A DNA stretch of 64,000 bases from Lysobacter terrestris (GCF_014489475.1 NZ_CP060820.1:868001-932000); one strand, 5' to 3'; positions 8,027 through 16,919 are shown, numbered from the stretch's first letter. Numbers and translations: made by a program. The notes: a model not told the origin generated them from the sequence alone.

Positions 8027-9142
8027 ATGACCGCTCCGACCGTGTCCCGACCGCAGCTCGTCGCCGAAGGCAGTCCCGCGCACCTGCTCCTTCGCGGGCC
8101 GTGGACGCTGGAGCATTCCGAAGGCATCAGCCACGCGCTGTCGGGCTCGCCACGCGACATCGCGGCGATCGATGCCACCGGGGTCGACCGACTGGACTCG
8201 CTGGGCGTGCTGCAGCTGCTGCGCTTCTCGCGCCGCCGCGGCTTCGATTTCGACGCCATCGTATTCCGCGACGAGCACCGCAACCTCGTCGCCGCGATCG
8301 AGGACGTGGCCGACGACCGCCCTAAGAAGAAGCGCGAATACGGCATCGCCGCGGCGCTGGCGCGACTGGGCTACGCGGTCAACGACAACGCCGGTGAAGT
8401 GCGTGCGCTGATCGGCTTCTTCGGCGAGACCCTGCTGAAGCTGGTGCGCACCTTCAAGGAGCCCTCGCGCTTCCGCCCGACCGCGACCGTGCACCACATG
8501 GAACAGGTCGGCCTCGACGCCGTGCCGCTGGTGGCGCTGCTGGCCTTCCTCGTCGGCGCGGTGATCGCGTTCCTCGGCTCGAACATCCTGCGCGACTTCG
8601 GCGCCACCATCTACGTGGTGGAACTGGTGAGCATCGCCTTCCTGCGCGAGTTCGGCGTGCTGCTCACCGCGATCATCCTCGCCGGCCGCACCGCCAGCGC
8701 CTTCACCGCGCAGATCGGCGCGATGAAGAGCCGCGAGGAAGTCGACGCGATCCGCACGCTCGGCATGGATCCCATCGACCTGCTGGTGATCCCGCGCGTG
8801 CTGGCGCTGCTGGTGATGCTGCCGCTGCTGACCTTCATCGCGATGGTGTTCGGCCTGCTCGGCGGCCTCACCGTCGGCGCCTATGGCCTGGACATCCCGC
8901 CGACCCAGTACCTCGCGCGCATGCACGACACGATGGAACTGCGCCACTTCGTCGTGGGCCTGGTGAAGGCGCCGTTCTTCGCCCTGGTCATCGCCCTGAT
9001 CGGCTGCCTGGAAGGCCTGCAGGTGGAAGGCTCGGCAGAATCGGTCGGCGAGCGCACCACCTCCAGCGTGGTGCAGACGATCTCGCTGGTGATCATCCTC
9101 GACGCGCTCGCGGCGATCTGGTTCATGGAGATGGGCTATTAG
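8027..9142 (+). CDS. MlaE-type lipid ABC transporter permease with N-terminal STAS domain
   Basis: Permease of an MCE-type transporter moving phospholipid between inner and outer membranes. In its 371 residues the first ~100 form a STAS-like domain (DIAAIDATGVDRLDSLGVLQ, the Asp-Ser region typical of STAS), which is a separate MlaB subunit in E. coli. The MlaE permease domain follows (about residues 110-370), with GSNILRDFGATIYVVELVSI, LREFGVLLTAIILAGRTAS and EEVDAIRTLGMDPIDLLVIP, the conserved coupling helix. The start ATG 8027 begins the STAS domain. It is the first gene of a four-gene operon. Gene symbol withheld because a separate mlaFEDCB operon normally exists in this family. Confidence 0.92.
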   Translation: MTAPTVSRPQLVAEGSPAHLLLRGPWTLEHSEGISHALSGSPRDIAAIDATGVDRLDSLGVLQLLRFSRRRGFDFDAIVFRDEHRNLVAAIEDVADDRPKKKREYGIAAALARLGYAVNDNAGEVRALIGFFGETLLKLVRTFKEPSRFRPTATVHHMEQVGLDAVPLVALLAFLVGAVIAFLGSNILRDFGATIYVVELVSIAFLREFGVLLTAIILAGRTASAFTAQIGAMKSREEVDAIRTLGMDPIDLLVIPRVLALLVMLPLLTFIAMVFGLLGGLTVGAYGLDIPPTQYLARMHDTMELRHFVVGLVKAPFFALVIALIGCLEGLQVEGSAESVGERTTSSVVQTISLVIILDALAAIWFMEMGY

Positions 9143-9149
9143 GAGCGGA

Positions 9150-9255
9150 GATTCGTGATTCGGGATTCGGGATTCGACAAAGCAAAAGCCAGCGACCGCG
9201 ATGCTGCGGAGGGACCCGCCTTGCCGAATCCCCAATCCCCAATCTCCAATCCCGG
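9150..9255. repeat. Short-sequence repeat overlapping the start of the transporter ATPase gene
   Basis: The left part carries three copies of a GATTCGGG-type unit (GATTCGTGATTCGGGATTCG), and the right part carries CGAATCCCCAATCCCCAATC-type units on the opposite orientation, forming an imperfect inverted repeat. Such GGGATTCGGGATT runs are a known style of intergenic repeat in Xanthomonadaceae. Here it falls inside the annotated reading frame. Confidence 0.75.
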
Positions 9256-10039
9256 TTCCCCGATCATCCGCGTGCGCGGCCTGGTCAACCGCTTCGGCGA
9301 ACAGGTCGTGCACGATGGCCTCGACCTCGACGTGTATCCAGGCGAGATCATCGGCGTGGTCGGCGGCTCGGGCACGGGCAAGTCGGTGCTGATGCGCTCC
9401 ATCCTCGGCCTGCGCGAGCCCGATGAAGGTTCCATCGAAGTGCTAGGCCTGGACGCGCGCAATCCCGCCGCCGACCGGCACCGCGAGATCGAACGCAACA
9501 CCGGCGTGCTGTTCCAGGACGGCGCCCTGTTCTCCTCGCTCACGGTCGGCGAGAACGTGCAGGTGCCGCTGAAGGAATACCACCGCGAACTGCCGGACTC
9601 GCTGCGCTACGAACTGGCCCTGCTCAAGGTCAAGCTCGCCGGCCTGCCCGCCGACGCGATCAACAAGCTGCCCTCGCAGCTGTCCGGCGGCATGCGCAAG
9701 CGCGCCGGCCTGGCGCGGGCGCTGGCGCTGGACCCGCCGCTCCTGTTCCTCGACGAACCCACCGCCGGCCTCGATCCGATCGGCGCGGCCGCCTTCGACC
9801 GGCTGATCCGCACGCTGCAGCAGGCGCTGGGGCTGACCGTGTTCCTGATCACCCACGACCTCGACACCCTCTACGCCATCTGCGACCGCATCGCAGTGCT
9901 CGCCGACCGCAGGGTCGTGGTGTGCGCGCCGATCGCGGAAGTGGAGCGGTACGATCACCCCTGGGTGCAGGAATACTTCCACGGCCCGCGCGCCCGCGCC
10001 GCCCAGGTGGCGCGCATCCGCGCCGGCGAGGACAACTGA
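9155..10039 (+). CDS. MlaF-type lipid ABC transporter ATP-binding protein
   Basis: ATPase energising the MCE transporter. Motifs seen are Walker A GGSGTGKSVL, Q-loop VLFQDGALFSSLTV, signature LSGGMRKRAGLARALA, Walker B PLLFLDEPTAGLDP and switch His in LITHD. The 294-residue length includes ~35 extra N-terminal residues (rich in Pro, Asn, Ser) before IIRVRGLVNRFG, where homologues normally begin. These extra residues are encoded by an intergenic repeat. GTG 9155 is used because AGGAGCGGAG precedes it and no ATG is in frame nearer the ABC domain. A GTG at about 9271 inside the conserved start is the only alternative. Confidence 0.92.
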   Translation: MIRDSGFDKAKASDRDAAEGPALPNPQSPISNPGSPIIRVRGLVNRFGEQVVHDGLDLDVYPGEIIGVVGGSGTGKSVLMRSILGLREPDEGSIEVLGLDARNPAADRHREIERNTGVLFQDGALFSSLTVGENVQVPLKEYHRELPDSLRYELALLKVKLAGLPADAINKLPSQLSGGMRKRAGLARALALDPPLLFLDEPTAGLDPIGAAAFDRLIRTLQQALGLTVFLITHDLDTLYAICDRIAVLADRRVVVCAPIAEVERYDHPWVQEYFHGPRARAAQVARIRAGEDN

Positions 10040-10040
10040 G

Positions 10041-10967
10041 ATGGAAACCAAGGCCAACTACGTCCTGATCGGCGCGTTCACGATAGTGATAACGCTGTTC
10101 CTGCTGCTGTTCGCGCTGTGGGCCGCCAAGTACTCCGCCGAGAAGGACTGGCTGAAGTACGCGGTGGTGTTCGAGGAGCCGGTCACCGGCCTCAGCGAAG
10201 GCAGCCCGGTGCTCTACAACGGCATCGCCGTGGGCACGATCGACGCACTGCAGCTCGCACCGCAGGACCCGCGCCGCGTACTCGCCACCCTGCGCATCCA
10301 GGCGCGCACGCCGGTCAAGACCGACACCCGCGCCAAGATCTCCACGCCCAGCCTCACCGCGCCGCCGGTCATCCAGCTCACCGGCGGCAGCCCGCAGGCG
10401 CCGCGATTGTCGGAAGTCGACCGCAACGAGATTCCGATCATCCAGACCGAGGCCTCCGCGCTGCAGAACATCGCCGACACCGCCAACAAGCTGGTCGCGC
10501 GCATGGACGAGCTGCTGAGCGAGGAGAACATCAAGCGCATCTCCAACTCGCTCGCCAACATCGAGGCCATGACCAGCGCGGTTGGCGACCAGGGCGAGGA
10601 CATCCGCGCGATGATCGTCAGCGCGCGCCGCTCCAGCGAGCAGCTCGAGAAGACGCTCACCACCACCGACCGCGCCGTCGCCGACATCGACCGCGACGTG
10701 GTACAGAAGCTGCCGGCGCTGATCACCAAGCTCGACGGCACGCTGAGCAAGCTCGACTCCGCCGCCGCCGGCGTGAACGGCATCGTCACCGACAACCGCG
10801 ACGCCATCGGCAGCTTCGCCAACGACGGGCTCGGCCAGCTCGGCCCGACCCTCGCCGAACTGCGCGCGCTGGTGCGCGACCTGCGCCGCATCAGCGACCG
10901 CCTCGACCACGGCCCCACCCAGTACCTGCTGGGCCGCGACGCACCCAAGGAGTTCGAACCCAAATGA
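10041..10967 (+). CDS. MCE (MlaD-type) family lipid-binding protein
   Basis: A periplasmic protein anchored in the inner membrane that forms the ring binding phospholipid in MCE transporters. The 308 residues start with METKANYVLIGAFTIVITLF, a typical MlaD transmembrane anchor. The MCE domain follows at about residues 40-120 (VVFEEPVTGLSEGSPVLYNG, a hallmark of the family). A long helical C-terminal part follows (SALQNIADTANKLVARMDEL and on), much longer than in E. coli MlaD (183 residues) and typical of the Mce/PqiB-like tube or needle types. It begins one base after the ATPase stop and overlaps the next gene as ATGA. Confidence 0.92.
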   Translation: METKANYVLIGAFTIVITLFLLLFALWAAKYSAEKDWLKYAVVFEEPVTGLSEGSPVLYNGIAVGTIDALQLAPQDPRRVLATLRIQARTPVKTDTRAKISTPSLTAPPVIQLTGGSPQAPRLSEVDRNEIPIIQTEASALQNIADTANKLVARMDELLSEENIKRISNSLANIEAMTSAVGDQGEDIRAMIVSARRSSEQLEKTLTTTDRAVADIDRDVVQKLPALITKLDGTLSKLDSAAAGVNGIVTDNRDAIGSFANDGLGQLGPTLAELRALVRDLRRISDRLDHGPTQYLLGRDAPKEFEPK

Positions 10968-11629
10968 AGACGGGATCGCGCCACACCTCTTGCCGCCCGC
11001 GCCGCGCGGGCTTCCGCTCGGCGGCCCTGCTCGCGCCGTTGCTGCTGGCCGGCTGCAGCTCCCTGCTCGGCGGCGGCACCAGCCACAGCGCGATCTACGC
11101 GCCCGACGTGCGCGTCGCCGACACCCAGGGCTGGCCGCAGGTGCGTTGGCGACTCGCGATGGGGCGCACCAGCGGCATCCGCATCGCCGACAGCCAGCGC
11201 ATCATGGTCCGCCCCACGCCCAACGAACTGCAGGTCTACAAGGACGCGCAGTGGGCGAAGTCGCCCGGCGACATGCTGGAGGACAGCGTCCTGCACGCGC
11301 TGGAAGATTCCGGCCGCATCGCCGTTGTCGCGCGCCAGGGCAGCGGCTTCGGCGCGGACTACCGGCTGATGCTGGACATCCGCCGCTTCGAGTCGGACTA
11401 CGCCGGCACCGCGCTGCCCTCGGCCACAATCGAGGTGACGGCCAAGCTGCTGCACGTGAAGGACCAGCAGCTCGCCGGTTCGCACACGTTCCGGCAGGCC
11501 CGGCCCGCCGCGACGACCGCGGTGCCCGACGTGGTGGCGGCCTTCGACGAGGCATTGGCCGCGGTCACCGGCGAACTGGCAGGTTGGACGCTGACCACCG
11601 GCGAGCAATACGAACGCGCGCGACGGTGA
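10964..11629 (+). CDS. ABC-type transport auxiliary lipoprotein (PqiC/DUF330-like)
   Basis: A 221-residue outer-membrane-type lipoprotein. The signal peptide ends in lipobox LLLAGC with Cys31. The mature part has the family-like pattern RIADSQRIMVRPTPNELQVY and KSPGDMLEDSVLHALEDSGR, resembling PqiC/ABC-type auxiliary lipoproteins that dock an MCE needle to the outer membrane. Translation is coupled to the MCE gene through ATGA. Its presence, together with the fused STAS-permease and lack of an MlaC gene, places this operon nearer the PqiABC-like branch in architecture. Confidence 0.85.
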   Translation: MKTGSRHTSCRPRRAGFRSAALLAPLLLAGCSSLLGGGTSHSAIYAPDVRVADTQGWPQVRWRLAMGRTSGIRIADSQRIMVRPTPNELQVYKDAQWAKSPGDMLEDSVLHALEDSGRIAVVARQGSGFGADYRLMLDIRRFESDYAGTALPSATIEVTAKLLHVKDQQLAGSHTFRQARPAATTAVPDVVAAFDEALAAVTGELAGWTLTTGEQYERARR

Positions 11630-11894
11630 GGCAACCTCAGCCTGCACCGTGACTTGCGAGTGCCGACCTCAGGCACTGTCAAAACGCATATCGCTGCCCC
11701 GGTGGCGCCCAGACACGAAGCGCGACTGTCGTTCATCCCGGCACGGGGGTCGGCCTGCCGGGAGCTTGTGTTTGCGCGACGTGAAGAGCGAACCGCGAGA
11801 TGGCACGAATCCCCCAGGCATGGCCGCTGTTGATCGCGCTAATCCGTTTAGCAGGTACGGGCCCCGGGATGGCCCTCTGCGAGGGGTAATCGGC

Positions 11895-14381
11895 ATGCGC
11901 GCTTTTCTCTTCACTGTCGCTGCACTACTGGGGTTCGGCCTGCTCCTGTCCGTGGATCGTCCGGGCACTCTCAAGCGCGGGACACCTCACCCGCAGGCAG
12001 TCGAATCCCTGAACGCGGTCGGATCGGCCGGTATGCGTGCGGCCACATCTGCGATTGCGTCCTATCCCGATCATGGGGAGCTGCTTTCCTACGATGATGA
12101 ACGAAAAACCATCCATTCCGGCGCCTCTACCTGGCAGCCCGTGCAGATAAGCGAGCAGCACGCCCTGCGTGCCATCGTCGAAGGCGAGATGACGGTGCGC
12201 GCACCCAATGGCGAAATCATCCGCCTTCGCTATGAGCGTCACGTGGAGCATCCGGATGGCAATTGGACATGGGTTGGGCGCCAGGATGGAAGCGCGCCAG
12301 GGACGGAAACCCTTCTGACCTTCGGCGAGAAGGCCGTGTTCGGCAACATTCGCCAGGGCAAAGCCGATCTCAGCATAACTACCGAAGCTGGCTCGACCTG
12401 GCTGGTGGAAACTGATTACAGCCGAGTCGATCACAACAAAATCGCCACCAACGATGGTGACTTCCTGGTCGCGTCAGGCATGCAGCAGTCAATGGCGACA
12501 GGCACGCCGAACATCTTGCAGGGGACCAGCGACCCAGCCCCGGTCGCCCGCGTTTCGGCAGCGGCGGCAGTGGCGGCAGCGGCCCTGACACCGACGACAG
12601 TCGATATCGCCATGGGGTTCACCACCGGATTCGCGACACGGCTGGGCGGTGAATCACAGGCCAGGACCCGACTGCACTTCCTGGTGGACACAGCGAACCA
12701 AGCGTATTTGGCCAGTGGCATCACCGCTCAGATCCGCCTGGTGCACGCGGTCCAGGTGAGCTATCCCGACAGCACGCATAACGACTCCGCGCTATTCGAC
12801 CTCACCGGGGTGGATTGCACCGAGGCAACAAACGGCGCCCATTACCGGAGTTCCGCGCGTTTCGACTGCACTGCGCGTGCGCAGCCCGCCGCGTTGCAGC
12901 CGCTGGTCTCCGCACGGTGGGCCTATGGCGCGGATCTGCTTGTGCTTGTCCGCAAGTTCGAGACCTCAAGCGCGAGTTGCGGCGTCGCCTGGCTCCTGGG
13001 CGGCGGCCAGAGTGCGATCAACTCCAGCAGCACTGCGTTCGGGACGGCGGTAGTCAACGACACCAGCGGTGACATGTTCCCCGACAACGGCGTGACCTGC
13101 CCCGACGTCCACCTTGCGCACGAACTCGGCCACAACATGGGGCAGCAGCACGACGTAGTCTCGGCTAGTGGAAGCGATGACTCCGACAACAATGGCAATC
13201 TGCTCGATCCTGAGGAGTACGGCCGTCACCCGTATTCATTTGGCTACAGCACGGACGGCACGCCTGCAGATATCGCCACGATCATGTCCAACCGGCGGGA
13301 AGGCCAAACCAGGTATCGCGTGTTCGCCAATCCGCTCATTACATCCTGTGGCGGTGCGCCTTGCGGTATTGCAGACCAGGCCGACAATGCGCGCAGCATG
13401 ATGGAGGTAATGCCAATCATCGCGGGCTTCCGAGCAACGGTCATTTCATCGACCTCGGTTCACGCACGCGACGATATAAACGGTGATGGCAAATCGGATC
13501 TGCTGTTCCGCAATAGCCAGATCGGCAGCGACAACTTCATCGTCTGGCTGATGAACGGCACGCAGCGGTCTGGCGGCTGGACCACCACGATGGCGGCGAG
13601 CTATCGAGTGGCCGCCACGAGTGATGTCAGTGGTGACGGCAAACTCGACATCGTTTGGACCAGTTCCAATAGCGATGTTCGGATCTGGCTGGGCACGGGC
13701 ACGAGCTTCACCCCGGCCTTCCCCGCGATCGTGGGCAACGCGGCCGGTCTGGGCGCATTCGTGGGCGCCGGTGACGTCAACGGTGATGGCAAGTCGGATC
13801 TGCTTTTTCGCAATGACCAGCTCGGCAGCAACAACTTCACCGTTTGGCTGATGAACGGCACGCAGCGAACCGGCAGCTGGGCCACCACGATGGCAACGAG
13901 CTACCGCGTAGGTGCCACGGGGGATCTCAACGGCGACGGTAAAATCGACATCGTGTGGACCAGCGGCAACAATGATGTCCGGGTTTGGCTGGGTACGGGC
14001 ACGAGCTTCACCCCAACCTTCCCGGCGATCGTGGGCAACGCAAGCGGCTCGGGAGCGCTCGTGGGTGCCGGTGACGTTAACGGGGATGGCAAGGCAGATC
14101 TGCTCTTCCGCAACGGCCAGATCAGCAATAACAACTTCACCGTCTGGCTGATGAATGGCACGCAACGAACCGGTAGTTGGACCGCCTCGATGGCAACTAG
14201 TTATAGCGTGGCCACCACGGGCGACCACAACGGCGACGGCAAGCTGGACGTTGTATGGACCAGTGCCAATCGTGACGTACGGATCTGGCTGGGTACAGGC
14301 ACTAGCTTCACTCCAGCTTTCCCGGCGATCGCAGGTACGTATCCCACCGGAAGCTGGACGATCGTCAAGGGCGGCTTGTAG
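11895..14381 (+). CDS. Secreted reprolysin-like zinc metalloprotease with FG-GAP/VCBS repeats
   Basis: A putative extracellular protease of 828 residues. The signal peptide is at 1-24 (FLFTVAALLGFGLLL), with a propeptide to about 215 and a metzincin catalytic domain to about 510. The zinc site HELGHNMGQQHD is at residue 409 onward (HExxHxxGxxHD) with a Met-turn near IMSNRREG. Three exact 100-residue repeats follow, each with a DVNGDGKSDLLFRN and a D-x-NGDGKLDIVWTS loop, which are Ca-binding beta-propeller-like motifs. ATG 11895 was chosen for its GAGGGG ribosome site and signal peptide; the frame is open 246 bases further upstream. A paralogue lies inverted at 18.7-21.0 kb. Confidence 0.88.
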   Translation: MRAFLFTVAALLGFGLLLSVDRPGTLKRGTPHPQAVESLNAVGSAGMRAATSAIASYPDHGELLSYDDERKTIHSGASTWQPVQISEQHALRAIVEGEMTVRAPNGEIIRLRYERHVEHPDGNWTWVGRQDGSAPGTETLLTFGEKAVFGNIRQGKADLSITTEAGSTWLVETDYSRVDHNKIATNDGDFLVASGMQQSMATGTPNILQGTSDPAPVARVSAAAAVAAAALTPTTVDIAMGFTTGFATRLGGESQARTRLHFLVDTANQAYLASGITAQIRLVHAVQVSYPDSTHNDSALFDLTGVDCTEATNGAHYRSSARFDCTARAQPAALQPLVSARWAYGADLLVLVRKFETSSASCGVAWLLGGGQSAINSSSTAFGTAVVNDTSGDMFPDNGVTCPDVHLAHELGHNMGQQHDVVSASGSDDSDNNGNLLDPEEYGRHPYSFGYSTDGTPADIATIMSNRREGQTRYRVFANPLITSCGGAPCGIADQADNARSMMEVMPIIAGFRATVISSTSVHARDDINGDGKSDLLFRNSQIGSDNFIVWLMNGTQRSGGWTTTMAASYRVAATSDVSGDGKLDIVWTSSNSDVRIWLGTGTSFTPAFPAIVGNAAGLGAFVGAGDVNGDGKSDLLFRNDQLGSNNFTVWLMNGTQRTGSWATTMATSYRVGATGDLNGDGKIDIVWTSGNNDVRVWLGTGTSFTPTFPAIVGNASGSGALVGAGDVNGDGKADLLFRNGQISNNNFTVWLMNGTQRTGSWTASMATSYSVATTGDHNGDGKLDVVWTSANRDVRIWLGTGTSFTPAFPAIAGTYPTGSWTIVKGGL
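13473..14372 (+). repeat. Three tandem 300-bp coding repeats in the first metalloprotease
   Basis: The codons of D-x-NGDGK motifs recur at 13473, 13773 and 14073, an exact 300-bp period, with high nucleotide identity. Each unit encodes two Asp-rich loops and a LGTGTSFTPAFPAIVGN strand. Homogenisation by recombination is likely. Confidence 0.85.
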
Positions 14382-14403
14382 CGACCCGTTTGCCGCGCGT
14401 GCA

Positions 14404-14428
14404 GAGCGCCGCCTGGTGGCGCTCCTTT
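14404..14428 (+). terminator. Possible terminator after the first metalloprotease gene
   Basis: Stem GAGCGCC/GGCGCTC with loop GCCTGGT and only a short CTTT tail, 22 bases past the stop codon. It lies between convergent genes. Confidence 0.5.
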
Positions 14429-14462
14429 GTCGCCGGGTCGGCGGATCCATAGTGACGGCGTC

Positions 14463-15050
14463 TTACAATGGATGGATCTTGCGGAAGGTCAGATTGATGC
14501 GCTCGCCCACCGGTTTCACCGTTCGAGGCAGCGCATGGCGGTAATGACGCTGCGTCATCCCGGCCATCACCATCAGGCTGCCATGCGGCAGCTCGATCGC
14601 CAGCTTCTGCGGCGTTTGGCGGTGCTTGAGCACGAAGCGGCGCGTCGCCCCCAGGCTGACCGAAGCGATCACCGGCGCCGCGCCGAGTTCGCGCTCGTCG
14701 TCGCTGTGCCAGCCCATGCAGTCGTGCCCGTCGCGGTACAGGTTCGCCAGCACGCTGTTGAAGGCCACGCCCAGCTCATGGCTCAGGCGATCCCGCAACG
14801 GCAACAGCAACGCCGGCCAGGGCCGCGGCTCGAACAGGCTGCCGGAGTAGCGGTACGCGGTGTCCGGGTCGCCGATCCAGCAGCTCAGCCGCGGCGAGGG
14901 GTGTTCGCGGCCGAACAGGCGGACGCGGTGGTTCTCCCAGGCGACACCGTCGCGCAGTTCAACCAGGAGGCGATCGGCCGCCGCCGCTTCCAGCCATTGC
15001 GGATCGTAGGCGAGGTCGGCATCGGGCAGCGGGATCGGAACGCAAGCCAT
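14463..15050 (-). CDS. alkB: AlkB-family 2-oxoglutarate-dependent dioxygenase
   Basis: Repairs alkylated DNA or RNA bases (1-methyladenine, 3-methylcytosine) by oxidative demethylation using Fe(II) and 2-oxoglutarate. The 195 residues show NLYRDGHDCMGWHSDDEREL (the His-x-Asp iron ligands), a downstream His in RHYRHALPRT and the 2OG-binding RINLTFR. The layout resembles the short ALKBH2-type branch found in many Xanthomonadaceae rather than E. coli AlkB itself, so the symbol denotes family. It is transcribed divergently from the ATP-grasp gene. Confidence 0.88.
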   Translation of the reverse strand: MACVPIPLPDADLAYDPQWLEAAAADRLLVELRDGVAWENHRVRLFGREHPSPRLSCWIGDPDTAYRYSGSLFEPRPWPALLLPLRDRLSHELGVAFNSVLANLYRDGHDCMGWHSDDERELGAAPVIASVSLGATRRFVLKHRQTPQKLAIELPHGSLMVMAGMTQRHYRHALPRTVKPVGERINLTFRKIHPL

Positions 15051-15097
15051 GCACTAACGCTACCATCGCCGCTCGAAGCCGAAAGGGGGCGGACCAG

Positions 15098-16126
15098 ATG
15101 CCAATGCACCTTACGCCGATGCCAGTGATGGTCGGCCTGCCCGACGACCGGCTGGTCTACCTGGGCGCGCACCCCCGCACCGGCGAGATCGGCTGGAGCG
15201 TGCCCGGCAACAGCAGCTTCCCATCGCAGCTCGATCCGGCCATCCGCCGTCACCTGACCGAGGTGTATTTCGGATCGAGCATCCCGGTCACGCCCAACCA
15301 GGCCGCGCGTGGCCGGCCGCTGCTGAACAACATCTGCGACCCGGATACCTCAGCGCAGTCGCTGCACTCCCTCGAACACATCGTGGCCGAATTGCAGGCG
15401 CCCTGCTTCAACCACCCGAGCGCCGTGCTCGATACCACGCGGGAGCGCGTCGCCGTCAAACTCGCGCACATCCACGGGTTGCAGGTGCCGCGCACCGTCC
15501 GCACACGACTCGACGAACCTGCCGACCTCGCACGCGTGGCCAACGTGAACGGACTGCGGTTCCCGCTAATCGTGCGCATTGCCGGCGCCCACAATGGCAG
15601 CGCCACGGTCCGGATCGACAGCGCCGACGGGGCCGCCGTCGGCCTGCGCAGCATCCCCTGGGGCGGGCGCGACCTCTATCTGACCGAGTTCGTCGACTAC
15701 CGCGACGACGACGGAATGCACCGCAAGATGCGCCTGGTGTTCGTCGGACGCGACGTGTTCCTGCGTCACCTGGTCATCGCCGATGACTGGCATGTGCACG
15801 CACAGGATCGCAACGACTGGATGGCGCAGGAGGAAACAACCATGCTGACGACATTCCGCAGCGATGTGCTGCCGCGCCTGCGCGAGACACTTGCGGCGGT
15901 CGTCGACATCATGCGACTGGACTTCTTCGGCATGGACTGCAGCCTTCGCCCCGACGGCCGCCTGCTGATGTTCGAAACCAATTCGGCCATGAACATCCTG
16001 CACAATTCGAAACCGTCACCGAATTACTGGGACGCCCCCATTCGCCAGATCCACGATGCGCTGGCGGCGCTGCTGCTGGATCCACAACGCTGGCAATTTC
16101 CGGCCACACGGTCGGCGGCTGCATGA
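15098..16126 (+). CDS. ATP-grasp family protein of unknown substrate
   Basis: A 342-residue putative ligase. The N-terminal ~100 residues form a domain that does not match a family I can name (VGLPDDRLVYLGAHPRTGEI). The ATP-grasp part follows, with the nucleotide-binding RFPLIVRIAGAHNGSATVRI (lysine replaced by Arg), DLYLTEFVDYRDDDGMHRK, and the metal site DIMRLDFFGMDCSLRPDGRL with LMFETNSAMN (Asp, Glu-x-Asn). AAAGGGGG lies about 11 bases before ATG 15098. It overlaps the next gene, a methyltransferase, as ATGA, so they act together. No precursor-peptide gene is visible nearby. Product unknown. Confidence 0.75.
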   Translation: MPMHLTPMPVMVGLPDDRLVYLGAHPRTGEIGWSVPGNSSFPSQLDPAIRRHLTEVYFGSSIPVTPNQAARGRPLLNNICDPDTSAQSLHSLEHIVAELQAPCFNHPSAVLDTTRERVAVKLAHIHGLQVPRTVRTRLDEPADLARVANVNGLRFPLIVRIAGAHNGSATVRIDSADGAAVGLRSIPWGGRDLYLTEFVDYRDDDGMHRKMRLVFVGRDVFLRHLVIADDWHVHAQDRNDWMAQEETTMLTTFRSDVLPRLRETLAAVVDIMRLDFFGMDCSLRPDGRLLMFETNSAMNILHNSKPSPNYWDAPIRQIHDALAALLLDPQRWQFPATRSAAA

Positions 16127-16845
16127 ACCTTGGCTACGCGGACATCTTCGCCCAGCGCGGACACGACTACCACGCAGCCATGTCGTGCCAGCCGCAGGCG
16201 CGGCGACGCGAGTTCGAGGCGTTGTTCTCCGCGACGCCGGTGCAGGCCGGACAGCGCGTCCTGGACGTGCCTGCCGGTGGCGGCTACCTGCAGCGTTACC
16301 TGCCGTGCGAAACGGAGCTGTGCAGCCTTGAACTGACCTCCGGGTTCGGCACCGACCTGCCGCAGTACGACCCGGCCCGGACCTGGACGCACGGCCGGTT
16401 CGAGCACGCCGTATGCCTGGCCGCCTTGCACCACATCGAGGACCAGGATGCCTTCCTGCGCGGCCTGCTCGATCGGCTGACGCCGGACGGCACCCTGCAC
16501 CTGGCTGACGTGCGGCATGGCAGCGGCATCGCCGGTTTCCTCGACGGTTTTGTCGGACGCCACAACCTCACCGGCCATGCGGGCCGCTACCTGCGCCTGG
16601 ACCATGCGCGCTTCGCAGCGCTGGGCCGGGTGTCGCGCCTGGAGGAAATCGAATGCCCCTGGCATTTCGCCTCCCTCGACGCACTGGCCGGCTTCTGCAG
16701 CCGCCTGTTCGGCTTGGTGGATTGCCCTGGCAGCCTGCTGCTCGACGCGCTGAGCGACAGCGTCGGGATCGAGCGGCACGGCGCACAGGTCAGCCTGCGC
16801 TGGCGGCTGCTCTATGTGGACCTCCATCCCGCAGCCACGGGCTGA
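16123..16845 (+). CDS. Class I SAM-dependent methyltransferase
   Basis: A 240-residue Rossmann-fold methyltransferase. Motif I is VLDVPAGGGYLQRYL (a variant DVPAGGG in place of DxGxGxG). The motif IV/post region is FEHAVCLAALHHIEDQDAFL, followed by LTPDGTLHLADV. The motif I form and the LAALHHIE pattern resemble the ubiE-like Methyltransf_11 type. It is translationally coupled (ATGA) to the ATP-grasp gene, implying that it modifies the same substrate. The substrate cannot be deduced. Confidence 0.8.
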   Translation: MNLGYADIFAQRGHDYHAAMSCQPQARRREFEALFSATPVQAGQRVLDVPAGGGYLQRYLPCETELCSLELTSGFGTDLPQYDPARTWTHGRFEHAVCLAALHHIEDQDAFLRGLLDRLTPDGTLHLADVRHGSGIAGFLDGFVGRHNLTGHAGRYLRLDHARFAALGRVSRLEEIECPWHFASLDALAGFCSRLFGLVDCPGSLLLDALSDSVGIERHGAQVSLRWRLLYVDLHPAATG

Positions 16846-16919
16846 GCATCCGGTTGCACGTGCCGGGGGGAAAACCGCGACAATAGTGTTCTTGACGCAA
16901 TCCCAGTGGAACCGCAGGC

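Noticed and set aside
11649-11894. Upstream extension of the first metalloprotease by 82 codons
   Set aside because: No ribosome site at its start, and it would bury the clear signal peptide beginning at 11895.
15050-15098. Possible RiPP precursor before the ATP-grasp gene
   Set aside because: Only 47 bases lie between the divergent genes and no short coding frame with a ribosome site is present.
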